Notes under the pieces: generated by a model
The model's input: the letters and a program-made list of their open reading frames with translations, nothing else
What the model was told of the DNA's origin: nothing
Database searches by the model: none
Translations under genes and position numbers: made by a program
Assembly: GCA_018700215.1 (NCBI GenBank)
Contig: JABIST010000327.1
Span: 1 to 8,166, forward strand
Length of the DNA stretch: 8,166 nucleotides
DNA from: Dehalococcoidia bacterium
Lineage (GTDB): Bacteria > Chloroflexota > Dehalococcoidia > UBA2979
Reading direction: 5' to 3'
Shown: positions 1-5,532 of the stretch, in pieces
Layout: each line of letters starts with the position of its first letter
Numbering within the stretch: the first letter of the stretch is position 1

Positions 1-2326
1 AGCCCCCCGCCGCCTCATCCGGCTCCAGTGCGTGTGCCTCGCCCTCCACGTTGATCACCGGCAACACTCGGCCCAGCCAGCCTGGAAGCCACCAGTTGCG
101 CTCGCCCAGCAGCTCCATCGTCGCCGGCACCAGCAGCATTCGGACAATCGTCGCGTCCAACATCACGGCCACGCCCAGCCCAAGACCGAACAGCTTGATG
201 ATCCGGTTGTCCTCGAACATGAAGCTGCCGAAGACCACCACCATGATCGCCGCCGCCGCCGTGATCACATGCGCCGTCGAGGCCAGACCATCTGCAACTG
301 ACTCCCGCGCATCACCGGTGCGGTCGTACTCCTCCTTCACGCGAGAGAGCAGGAACACCTCGTAGTCCATCGAGAGGCCGAACACGATCGCGAACATCAT
401 CATCGGGATGAACGGCTCGATCGGCGCGCCACCAATGCCCAGCAGCTCTCCGAACCAGCCCCACTGGAAGATCGCCACCACGATTCCGTAGGCGGAACCG
501 ATCGATAGCACGTTCATCACCACCGCTTTCAGCGGCACCAGCAGTGATCGGAACACCACCATCAGCAGCAGGAACGAGAGCGTCAGCACCGCGCCGAAGA
601 AGATGAACAGCCGACCCGTCAGGTACTCCGTGAAATCAATGTTCGCCGCCACCGTTCCAGTGACGCTCACCACCAACGAGGTACCCGCTACCGCACCAGG
701 GACCACCTCCTCGCGCAGTCGCTGCACCAGCTCGGACGTCTCTTCGTCTTGTGGAGCCGTCGTCGGCACGACCTGGATCAGATACGCATCTGACTCCGCC
801 GGGTTTGCCAGGTTATTCGGGAAGGGCGGTCCCACCGAAGCCACACCGGGCGTCGAGGCCAACGCGCTCAGCAACGGTTCCACCGCTGCTCGGTCAGCCG
901 GAGAACCAACCACGGCCGTCACCAGGAACGGCCCGTTGAAGCCCGGACCAAACCCCTCTGCCAGCAGATCGTAGGCGCGCCGCGTCGTCGTCTCCTCGCG
1001 GTAGTTCCCCTCGTCGGAGAATCCCATCCGCAGCGTCGTCACCGGCCATGCCAGCACCACCAGCAGCAGCGTCCCCGCGCCCAACCACAGCCACGGGTGC
1101 GCCTGCACCAGCCGGCTCCACTTGTACGGCACGGTGTCTCGCACAGGCTTTGGCGCGCGGTGCGGGACTCGCTCCTTGATCGTCGGAATCCAGCGTCCAA
1201 AGACGAACACCACAACCGCCAGCAACACCGTCACCAGTGGCACCTGCGAGGGAATCGAGAGCAGGTCCCCCGCTCCAACGCTGAACAGCGTCACCGCAAT
1301 CAGGCCAGCCGCAACCAGCGCGTACCAGCTGGTCACCTCCACCCGCTCCTTCGCGAACCCCAGCAGCGCCGGCAGCAACGTGATCGAAGCCAGCATCGTC
1401 ACCGAGACCGTCGCCGCGGCGCTGATACCAAGGCCGGAAATGAACGCCAGGCCCATCAGCAACATGCCGAGCAGTGAGATCACCACGGTGATCCCCGCGA
1501 AGATCACGGAACGTCCCGCCGTGTCCATCGCGGCCACCGCTGCCGCTTCGGGGGTTCGTCCCGCCGACAGCCCCTCGCGATACCGGGTCACGATGATCAA
1601 CGCGTAGTCGATCCCCACCCCAAGGCCAATCATCGCTCCAAGCGAAGTCGCGAAGTCCGGCACCGCCGTCAGGTGCGAGATCAGCATCACCAGCCCCATG
1701 CCAATGCCCACGCCGCTCACCGCCACCGCAATCGGCAGCCCCATCGCCAGCACCGATCCGAAAGCCAGAATCAACACCACCACCGCGAACGCAAGACCGA
1801 TCAACTCTGACTCTGGCGGCTCAAACTCGCCCAGAATCTGACCACCCACCTCCACCTGCAGCCCGTCCAGCTCCGGTGCCAGCTCCGCAATCTCCTGGCC
1901 GATCACCGCTGCCGCGGTCTGATCCACCTCAATCGCCACCGTGATCGCCGCGTAGCCAACAAGCCCGTCCGTGCTCACCTGCGCCGCGCCCTGCGGGCCG
2001 TTGTACGGGCTGACGATCGTCAGTCCCTCAATCAGTGCGATCTCGGCAAACATCGCCTCCATCGCCTCGCGCACCGCCGGATCGTCCACCCCGGATTCGG
2101 CACGGAACACCACGGAGCCGCTCTGTCCGCTGCCCAGTCCATCGAAATGTTCGTCCAGCGCATCAAACCCGTCGCGGCTCTCCGAATCGGGAATTTCGAA
2201 CGTCCCATCGAACGCCGGACCACCAACCGCCGCCACCGATCCAAAGACCAGCACAATCACGCCGAACCAGCCACCCACCACCAACCACGGATTCCTGAAA
2301 CACCAACCACCGAATCGTGCCAGCAC
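1..2326 (-). CDS. MMPL/RND-family membrane transporter (3' end outside window)
   Basis: A membrane transporter of the MMPL branch of the RND superfamily, expected to use the proton gradient to export lipids or other hydrophobic molecules across the cytoplasmic membrane; the substrate cannot be read from the sequence. About 775 codons are visible and I found no stop in this frame when reading it through. The two-fold RND layout is clear. TM1 is at about residues 14-34, an extracytoplasmic loop at about 35-170 and a helix bundle from about 175. A second half begins with TM7 at about 411-432, followed by a second loop and another bundle from about 575. The Asp-Tyr pairs of the proton relay known from MmpL3-type proteins are present at D240-Y241 (GVGIDYALIIVTRYRE) and D654-Y655 (FGLSMDYEVFLLSR). 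The frame is still open at base 1, but the reading MELLGERNWWLP...VEGEA is typical of the end of the last helix and the tail, so little is missing. The GTG start is set by GAGGAG six bases upstream. It lies downstream of the DUF1461-like gene on the same strand, 135 bases away. Confidence 0.95.
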   Translation of the reverse strand, partial: MLARFGGWCFRNPWLVVGGWFGVIVLVFGSVAAVGGPAFDGTFEIPDSESRDGFDALDEHFDGLGSGQSGSVVFRAESGVDDPAVREAMEAMFAEIALIEGLTIVSPYNGPQGAAQVSTDGLVGYAAITVAIEVDQTAAAVIGQEIAELAPELDGLQVEVGGQILGEFEPPESELIGLAFAVVVLILAFGSVLAMGLPIAVAVSGVGIGMGLVMLISHLTAVPDFATSLGAMIGLGVGIDYALIIVTRYREGLSAGRTPEAAAVAAMDTAGRSVIFAGITVVISLLGMLLMGLAFISGLGISAAATVSVTMLASITLLPALLGFAKERVEVTSWYALVAAGLIAVTLFSVGAGDLLSIPSQVPLVTVLLAVVVFVFGRWIPTIKERVPHRAPKPVRDTVPYKWSRLVQAHPWLWLGAGTLLLVVLAWPVTTLRMGFSDEGNYREETTTRRAYDLLAEGFGPGFNGPFLVTAVVGSPADRAAVEPLLSALASTPGVASVGPPFPNNLANPAESDAYLIQVVPTTAPQDEETSELVQRLREEVVPGAVAGTSLVVSVTGTVAANIDFTEYLTGRLFIFFGAVLTLSFLLLMVVFRSLLVPLKAVVMNVLSIGSAYGIVVAIFQWGWFGELLGIGGAPIEPFIPMMMFAIVFGLSMDYEVFLLSRVKEEYDRTGDARESVADGLASTAHVITAAAAIMVVVFGSFMFEDNRIIKLFGLGLGVAVMLDATIVRMLLVPATMELLGERNWWLPGWLGRVLPVINVEGEAHALEPDEAAGG

Positions 2327-2332
2327 GCAAGG

Positions 2333-2338
2333 CTCCTC
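2333..2338 (-). promoter_or_regulatory. Shine-Dalgarno site of the MMPL transporter
   Basis: GAGGAG on the minus strand, six bases before the GTG codon at 2326-2324. It decides the start: the TTG at 2330-2328 is in another frame, and the GTG frame gives the expected N-terminus (R-F-x3-C-F-R-N-P-W-L) running straight into the first helix. Confidence 0.8.
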
Positions 2339-2383
2339 TCAGCGGCGCGACGCCTCGAGCGCCCGCAACAGAAGCAAACGAAA

Positions 2384-2407
2384 ATGATTCGAACGAGTTC
2401 TCAACAT
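2384..2407. promoter_or_regulatory. Imperfect palindrome upstream of the MMPL gene (possible operator)
   Basis: The core GAAC-GA-GTTC (2391-2400) is flanked by ATG at 2384-2386 and CAT at 2405-2407, with one further matched pair between, giving a 24-bp partial dyad about 58 bases upstream of the MMPL start. It sits in the most AT-rich part of the 135-base gap. MMPL exporters are often controlled by local TetR or MarR repressors that bind such dyads, but no regulator gene is visible here. I could not find a convincing -35/-10 pair beside it. The role is inferred. Confidence 0.25.
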
Positions 2408-2461
2408 CCGTCTAAAGGGAAACCTACATCGAGCCCAGTCGCAACCTCGGATGGACCGGCG

Positions 2462-3211
2462 CTACTGCTCCCCCGCAGCGGCATCCGCCACCGCCTGCCG
2501 GCCCGGCTGCCAGACCTCCCGCTGCCGTCCGGACCACACCAGGTAGCCCAGCCCCAGCATCGCCACCAGTCCACCCTCAATCGCCGTCAACACGCCCACA
2601 CCCAGCGTCACGTCGAACCAGAACCCCTGCGGGAACATCTGGATCAACCGGTCCGTTGCCGGATTCAGCCGCCACAGATCATTGCTGAACGACAGCAGAT
2701 GGAACTGTTCGAACAGCCGATCAAACCCCAGCACCACCGCAATCGCTCCCACCCCCAGCAGCACCACCGTGGAGGCCCCGGCCACAATCGTCTGTACCGC
2801 CAACTGCCGCAGCGCCCGCTCACGCGTCCACAGGAACACCACCACCACGTAGCCCACCAGGAACACGAAGGAAATCTCGTGCACCCGGAACGTGAGCTGC
2901 ATCAGGTCCTTCACATCGCGCATGTGCAGAATCTCGCGCTGGTTGTACAACGCCTCTTCCTGCTCGTTCACCACCACCCGGATATCCAGCAGCTCGTCGT
3001 CCTCACCCGTCCGGAAATAATCCACAATCGTCGCCGCCGCGCCATCAAGCTGCGCGCGGTCAACGCCCGTCACCACCTCCGCGTCGTACTGCGCGAACGA
3101 GTACTCGTAGACGCGCTGCTCCGTCGCCGCGATCCGCACGTTCGTCAGCACGAGAAACAGCGGTACGGCGATGATGAAACAGGCGGTAGCGACCCAACGG
3201 GATGCGAGCAT
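2462..3211 (-). CDS. DUF1461/TIGR01906-like integral membrane protein
   Basis: A 249-residue polytopic membrane protein of unknown function. It has a first helix at about residues 7-24 and a hydrophilic extracytoplasmic segment at 25-110. Three more helices follow at about 112-130, 141-163 and 201-226. It carries the marks I associate with the DUF1461 (TIGR01906) family: a Y-N-x-R-E-I-x-H-M-x-D-V-K block at residues 89-101 and the block F-H-L-L-S-F-S-N-D-L-W at 170-180, followed by N-P-A-T-D-R-L-I-x-M-F-P-x-x-F-W-F-D at 183-200. Length matches the family. The ATG at 3211 has no Shine-Dalgarno sequence but has a -10 box six bases upstream, so the mRNA probably begins at the start codon. The gene is divergent from the thioredoxin-like gene and upstream of the MMPL gene on the same strand, so read-through into MMPL is possible. 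No biochemical role is known to me. Confidence 0.85.
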   Translation of the reverse strand: MLASRWVATACFIIAVPLFLVLTNVRIAATEQRVYEYSFAQYDAEVVTGVDRAQLDGAAATIVDYFRTGEDDELLDIRVVVNEQEEALYNQREILHMRDVKDLMQLTFRVHEISFVFLVGYVVVVFLWTRERALRQLAVQTIVAGASTVVLLGVGAIAVVLGFDRLFEQFHLLSFSNDLWRLNPATDRLIQMFPQGFWFDVTLGVGVLTAIEGGLVAMLGLGYLVWSGRQREVWQPGRQAVADAAAGEQ

Positions 3212-3217
3212 TCGCCC

Positions 3218-3223
3218 AGTATA
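3218..3223 (-). promoter_or_regulatory. Leaderless -10 box (TATACT) for the DUF1461-like gene
   Basis: TATACT on the minus strand matches the sigma-70 -10 consensus at five of six positions and ends six bases before the ATG at 3211. Transcription starts about seven bases after a -10 box, which places +1 on or next to the A of the start codon. No ribosome binding site lies in the intervening GGGCGA. I see no good -35 hexamer at 16-19 bases upstream. Confidence 0.55.
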
Positions 3224-3328
3224 CTTCCACCACCACTGTGGCCTAGAACACCACCAGACTGCCGGGATCCCTCAGCGACAAGGGCACAGTAAGAAGTACA
3301 GCGCCACGTGCTACACTTCCCGCTCCGG

Positions 3329-3334
3329 TAGAAT
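3329..3334 (+). promoter_or_regulatory. -10 box (TAGAAT) for the thioredoxin-like gene
   Basis: TAGAAT matches TATAAT at five of six positions. It lies 41 bases before the thioredoxin-like start and nine bases before the ATG of a short leader ORF (3344). A weaker alternative -10 (TACACT, 3312-3317) lies upstream. No clear -35 element accompanies either. Confidence 0.4.
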
Positions 3335-3343
3335 CCGGATCAC

Positions 3344-3379
3344 ATGAACCCACATACAGGCGGAGGAACCACAGCATGA
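3344..3379 (+). CDS. Putative 11-residue leader peptide overlapping the thioredoxin-like start
   Basis: An 11-codon open frame, MNPHTGGGTTA, whose TGA stop (3377-3379) shares bases with the ATG of the next gene (ATGA overlap). It begins nine bases after the candidate -10 box, so it would be translated from a nearly leaderless mRNA. The Shine-Dalgarno site of the downstream gene lies inside it, so a ribosome translating the leader would cover that site and end exactly at the next start. It contains no cysteine and no run of one amino acid other than three glycines. A short ORF of this kind can arise by chance, so I treat it as a candidate only. Confidence 0.25.
   Translation: MNPHTGGGTTA
3362..3367 (+). 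promoter_or_regulatory. Shine-Dalgarno site of the thioredoxin-like gene
   Basis: GGAGGA, eight bases before the ATG at 3376. This is a strong site at good spacing and supports that start. Confidence 0.8.
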
Positions 3380-4002
3380 CCACTGCAGCTTCGACCCTCA
3401 CTCGCAAGGACGCGCCCGAGAAGGCCGCCGGCGAGTCAGTCGTCACCCCCGAACGCTTTGCCACCGGCATGACCACCTTCGCCGAGTGGATGGGCCTCAT
3501 CGAAAAAAACGCGGAGACCTTCCAGCGCCACTACGACGAGTTCACCCCCACCCCGCATGACATCGAGGCGCTCAAAGGCTACGTCCAGAGCAACGGCGTC
3601 AAGGCGCTCATCCTCGGCACCGACTGGTGCCCGGACGTCTGGCGAGGTCTCCCCGTCGCCTGCAAGATCGCGGAGCAGAGCGGCATGGAACTGCGCATCT
3701 TCGAGCGCGATGCCAACTCCGACATCATGGCCGAGTTCCTCAAGGAAGGTGAATTCGAGTCCGTCCCGACCATCGTCCTCTACGACGGCGACCACAACTA
3801 CCTCGGCCACTGGATCGAGCGCGCCGATCAGGCGAACGCCGAGATGGCGCCGCTCCGCAAGATCATGGAGGGCAAAGAGCGCGACACCCCCGAGTGGAAC
3901 ACCGCCCGCGCCCAGTACATGGAAGAGACCTGGTTCCTCGCCGAGGGCTGGCGCCAGGCACAGGTCCACGAGCTGCTCGCCCTCATCGAGGAAGCCCTCT
4001 AG
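3376..4002 (+). CDS. Thioredoxin-like family protein with a CPDV active-site motif
   Basis: A 208-residue soluble protein without a signal peptide, so cytoplasmic. The thioredoxin fold spans about residues 70-145: a strand (VKALIL) leads to D83-W84-C85-P86-D87-V88-W89-R90, then a helix, and the cis-proline turn S129-V130-P131-T132. This resembles the thioredoxin families with a long helical N-terminus and a WCPDxxRxxP site (Pfam Thioredoxin_9 type). The usual second cysteine of CxxC is Val88; the only other cysteine is C96, eleven residues on in the same helix. A one-cysteine site cannot run the normal dithiol exchange, so a monothiol, peroxide-sensing or non-redox role is possible; the substrate is unknown. 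As I recall, many Chloroflexota relatives share this WCPDV site, in which case the change is a family trait. The C-terminal helical part (about 150-208) is rich in Glu and Trp. The gene stands alone, divergent from the DUF1461-like gene and convergent with the next minus-strand gene. Confidence 0.88.
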   Translation: MTTAASTLTRKDAPEKAAGESVVTPERFATGMTTFAEWMGLIEKNAETFQRHYDEFTPTPHDIEALKGYVQSNGVKALILGTDWCPDVWRGLPVACKIAEQSGMELRIFERDANSDIMAEFLKEGEFESVPTIVLYDGDHNYLGHWIERADQANAEMAPLRKIMEGKERDTPEWNTARAQYMEETWFLAEGWRQAQVHELLALIEEAL

Positions 4003-4037
4003 CGCGACGCGGCCCGCCCGCTCCCAGAGCGGTAGTC

Positions 4038-4092
4038 AACAGGCCGCCCATTCTGCGCGGCCTTCCGGAAGTGACAGCAAACAGGCCGCCCA
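4038..4092 (+). repeat. 13-bp direct repeat around the terminator
   Basis: AACAGGCCGCCCA occurs at 4038-4050 and again at 4080-4092, 42 bases apart. The second copy forms the left arm of the perfect terminator hairpin. The first copy can form only a shorter stem, AGGCCGC (4041-4047) with GCGGCCT (4057-4063). It looks like a decayed duplicate of the terminator, or a backup one. Confidence 0.7.
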
Positions 4093-4107
4093 GTGGGCGG
4101 CCTGTTT
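4079..4107. terminator. Bidirectional intrinsic terminator between convergent genes
   Basis: A perfect 13-bp stem, AAACAGGCCGCCC (4079-4091) with GGGCGGCCTGTTT (4095-4107), and a three-base loop AGT. The GC core with A's on one side and T's on the other lets it work on both strands, ending the thioredoxin-like gene (stop 77 bases before) and the minus-strand membrane protein gene (stop 25 bases away). The T run is only three bases long, so efficiency rests on the strong stem. Confidence 0.85.
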
Positions 4108-4131
4108 CGTGCTCAAGTCGTTCGAGGAAAC

Positions 4132-4854
4132 CTAGACCTGTCGGCGGACCGCCTCGTCCAACTGCTCCCCTGGCTCGGAATCCGATCCATCCGACTCCGA
4201 ACGAGACTCGTTCGACGGCTTCGCCTTCTTCGCCCGCTTCGAGTCGTTCGGCTGCTGCGACTCGTTCGCCTCCGGGGACTCTCTCGACGGCTGCGACTCT
4301 CGCGCTGGTGCCTCTCTCGGTGCCGGCGTGCGCGGCGTCTCTCGTGCCGCGGGTGCGGAGCGTGGTCGCTCGGCGCTCGTACGCACGGGCCGCGCAATCA
4401 GCGGTGCAGCCGCGGCCGGTCGCGCGGCTGGCGTGGCTGGCGTGGCTGGCGTGGCTGGCGCCGCCGGTGGAGCATCCGCCACAACCTCGGCGACTGCCGC
4501 CGCTCCAGCGGTCGAGCTCGCCCGACTCGCCGTTCGGCGTGGCTCGCTACCGCCCTGCAGCGTCCCCAGCTCGGACAACAGCACCTCGCGCTCCAGCAGT
4601 CGGAGATACGCGTCCTGCAGCGTTTCGGAGGGACGCAGCGCCGCGTAGATTGGCAGGCTCACCAGTGGGAACACAATCGAAATCGCCACCGCCGTGAGCT
4701 GCGATACCGGGTCGCGCGTCCGCTGTTGAATATCGCGGTACACCCACAACACCGAGGTCGCCCACAGGATGAAGAGGTACCCGCCAACCAGGGTAGCCGC
4801 GAGTTGAGCAGTCGCCTGCCAGTCGCCACCAGGCCAGCCGATCAGCACGTCCAA
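4132..4854 (-). CDS. Two-helix membrane protein with long disordered Ala/Pro/Ser/Arg tail
   Basis: A 240-residue protein of unknown function. Two membrane helices lie at about residues 16-38 and 51-71, joined by the short polar loop V-Y-R-D-I-Q-Q-R-T-R-D-P-V. An amphipathic segment, R-P-S-E-T-L-Q-D-A-Y-L-R-L-L-E-R-E, follows at 74-90. This front part matches a pattern I recall from Chloroflexota proteins that end in zinc-ribbon cysteines; here there is no cysteine at all. Residues 101-240 are low complexity instead: first Ala/Pro-rich with PAT repeats, then rich in Arg-Glu-Ser, Ser-Asp and Lys, probably disordered and cytoplasmic. The start is TTG at 4854, chosen because GGAGGT (4860-4865) lies five bases upstream; GTG at 4848 is the alternative. 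It follows the next minus-strand gene by about 80 bases, with no terminator seen between them, so the two are probably co-transcribed. Confidence 0.75.
   Translation of the reverse strand: MDVLIGWPGGDWQATAQLAATLVGGYLFILWATSVLWVYRDIQQRTRDPVSQLTAVAISIVFPLVSLPIYAALRPSETLQDAYLRLLEREVLLSELGTLQGGSEPRRTASRASSTAGAAAVAEVVADAPPAAPATPATPATPAARPAAAAPLIARPVRTSAERPRSAPAARETPRTPAPREAPARESQPSRESPEANESQQPNDSKRAKKAKPSNESRSESDGSDSEPGEQLDEAVRRQV
4426..4461. repeat. 9-bp tandem repeat, four copies, in frame
   Basis: GGCTGGCGT is repeated four times in a row, the last copy ending in C instead of T. On the coding (minus) strand each unit reads as Thr/Ala-Pro-Ala, giving the PATPATPATP run near residues 133-142 of the membrane protein. 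The length is a multiple of three, so copy-number change would keep the frame. Confidence 0.9.
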
Positions 4855-4859
4855 ACGAC

Positions 4860-4865
4860 ACCTCC
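4860..4865 (-). promoter_or_regulatory. Shine-Dalgarno site fixing a TTG start
   Basis: GGAGGT on the minus strand, five bases before the TTG at 4854-4852. It is the reason for choosing this rare start codon over the GTG two codons on. Confidence 0.7.
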
Positions 4866-4936
4866 GCGTGACCCCGTCGAGTAGCGCAAGGCTACCACGC
4901 AGGTCCGTCGGGATCGCCAGCCCTCACCCGCTCGCC

Positions 4937-5362
4937 TCACCCGTTTGACTGACTCCCCCGCACCCGGTCGCCAAACACCAGCACCCGATGCCGTACCGCC
5001 GACGGCGCGTGGCTCGATACCACCGAGGCGAACAGGATCGGCGCCAGCAGCCACTCCCCCTCGCCGCTCACGACGATCCCCCCGAGGATCACCAGCTTCG
5101 CGAGCACCACCACACCCTTCGTCTGAATCAGAAACGCCGGGCTCTCCACCACATCCAGCACCAACACCAACACCCCTGCCACGAGCAGCAGCAGCAGCCA
5201 CGACTCCAGCTCCTCGCTCGCCACGCCGAACACCACCCCACCCGCGAACACGCCCGCCCCCAGCACATGCGCCGCCCGCAGCGAGATCTTCAGCCCGCGC
5301 TGCCACCCGTCCAGCGACGGCCCCTCGCCCGGTGCCAGCAGCCTCTGCAACGCTCGAAACAC
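4937..5362 (-). CDS. Small four-helix integral membrane protein, unknown function
   Basis: About 141 residues with four predicted membrane helices. Numbered from the start chosen here, the first is near residues 26-45 (after L-K-I-S-L-R-A-A-H-V-L-G-A-G), then about 51-70, 80-100 and 103-120. A histidine in the first helix (R-A-A-H-V) and the motif S-S-H-A-P-S in a late segment resemble CopD/DUF2269-like haem- or metal-associated membrane proteins, but the match is weak and I do not assign a function. The start is uncertain. GTG at 5362 has GGAGG five bases upstream; GTG at 5386 adds eight residues but has only a G-run before it. It is probably the first gene of a two-gene minus-strand transcript, and is divergent from the dehydrogenase gene. 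No Shine-Dalgarno-independent evidence separates the two starts. Confidence 0.7.
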   Translation of the reverse strand: MFRALQRLLAPGEGPSLDGWQRGLKISLRAAHVLGAGVFAGGVVFGVASEELESWLLLLLVAGVLVLVLDVVESPAFLIQTKGVVVLAKLVILGGIVVSGEGEWLLAPILFASVVSSHAPSAVRHRVLVFGDRVRGSQSNG

Positions 5363-5453
5363 GTCCACCTCCACGCTCCGCCGCACGATACGCCCCCCGC
5401 GCCCACGCCGTCCCTCGAGGACACGCCACCACCGATCTCACCACCACAGTCCC

Positions 5454-5462
5454 TGCTAGCAT
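5454..5462 (+). promoter_or_regulatory. Possible extended -10 element upstream of the SDR gene
   Basis: TGC-TAGCAT: a TGn extension followed by a hexamer matching TATAAT at four of six positions, in the divergent gap between the membrane protein and the SDR gene. It would give a leader of roughly 63 bases. It includes the 8-bp palindrome TGCTAGCA. No -35 match is visible, so support is weak. Confidence 0.25.
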
Positions 5463-5519
5463 CCGCACCGATCGACGAACCACAACGCACGAGCCCCCGA
5501 GGCTTCGCGCGTCACTTCC

Positions 5520-5525
5520 GAGGAG
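5520..5525 (+). promoter_or_regulatory. Shine-Dalgarno site of the SDR gene
   Basis: GAGGAG, seven bases before the ATG at 5533. It fixes the start at MGKLDGKVAIVTGASRG; the same frame is open far upstream, but that part is proline/arginine-rich filler unlike any SDR. Confidence 0.8.
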
Positions 5526-5532
5526 TACCCAC

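Noticed and set aside
2147..3292. Plus-strand 381-codon open frame across the DUF1461-like gene
   Set aside because: His/Pro/Gln/Arg-rich filler with no fold or motif; the minus-strand frame has membrane helices and family motifs.
3436..3969. Minus-strand 177-codon open frame opposite the thioredoxin-like gene
   Set aside because: Composition is a mirror of the C-ending codons of the sense gene; no ribosome binding site or domain supports it.
4182..4320. Repeated GACTCGTTCG-like units as an integration or regulatory element
   Set aside because: They are irregularly spaced and explained by Ser/Glu/Arg codons in the low-complexity tail of the membrane protein.
4426..4461. Short tandem repeat as a CRISPR-like array
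   Set aside because: The repeat unit is 9 bp with no spacers and lies in frame inside a coding gene.
4945..5532. Possible N-terminal extension of the SDR in the same frame
   Set aside because: The extension is Pro/Arg/Ala/Thr-rich and overlaps the minus-strand membrane protein; a strong Shine-Dalgarno site and the canonical SDR N-terminus set the start at 5533.
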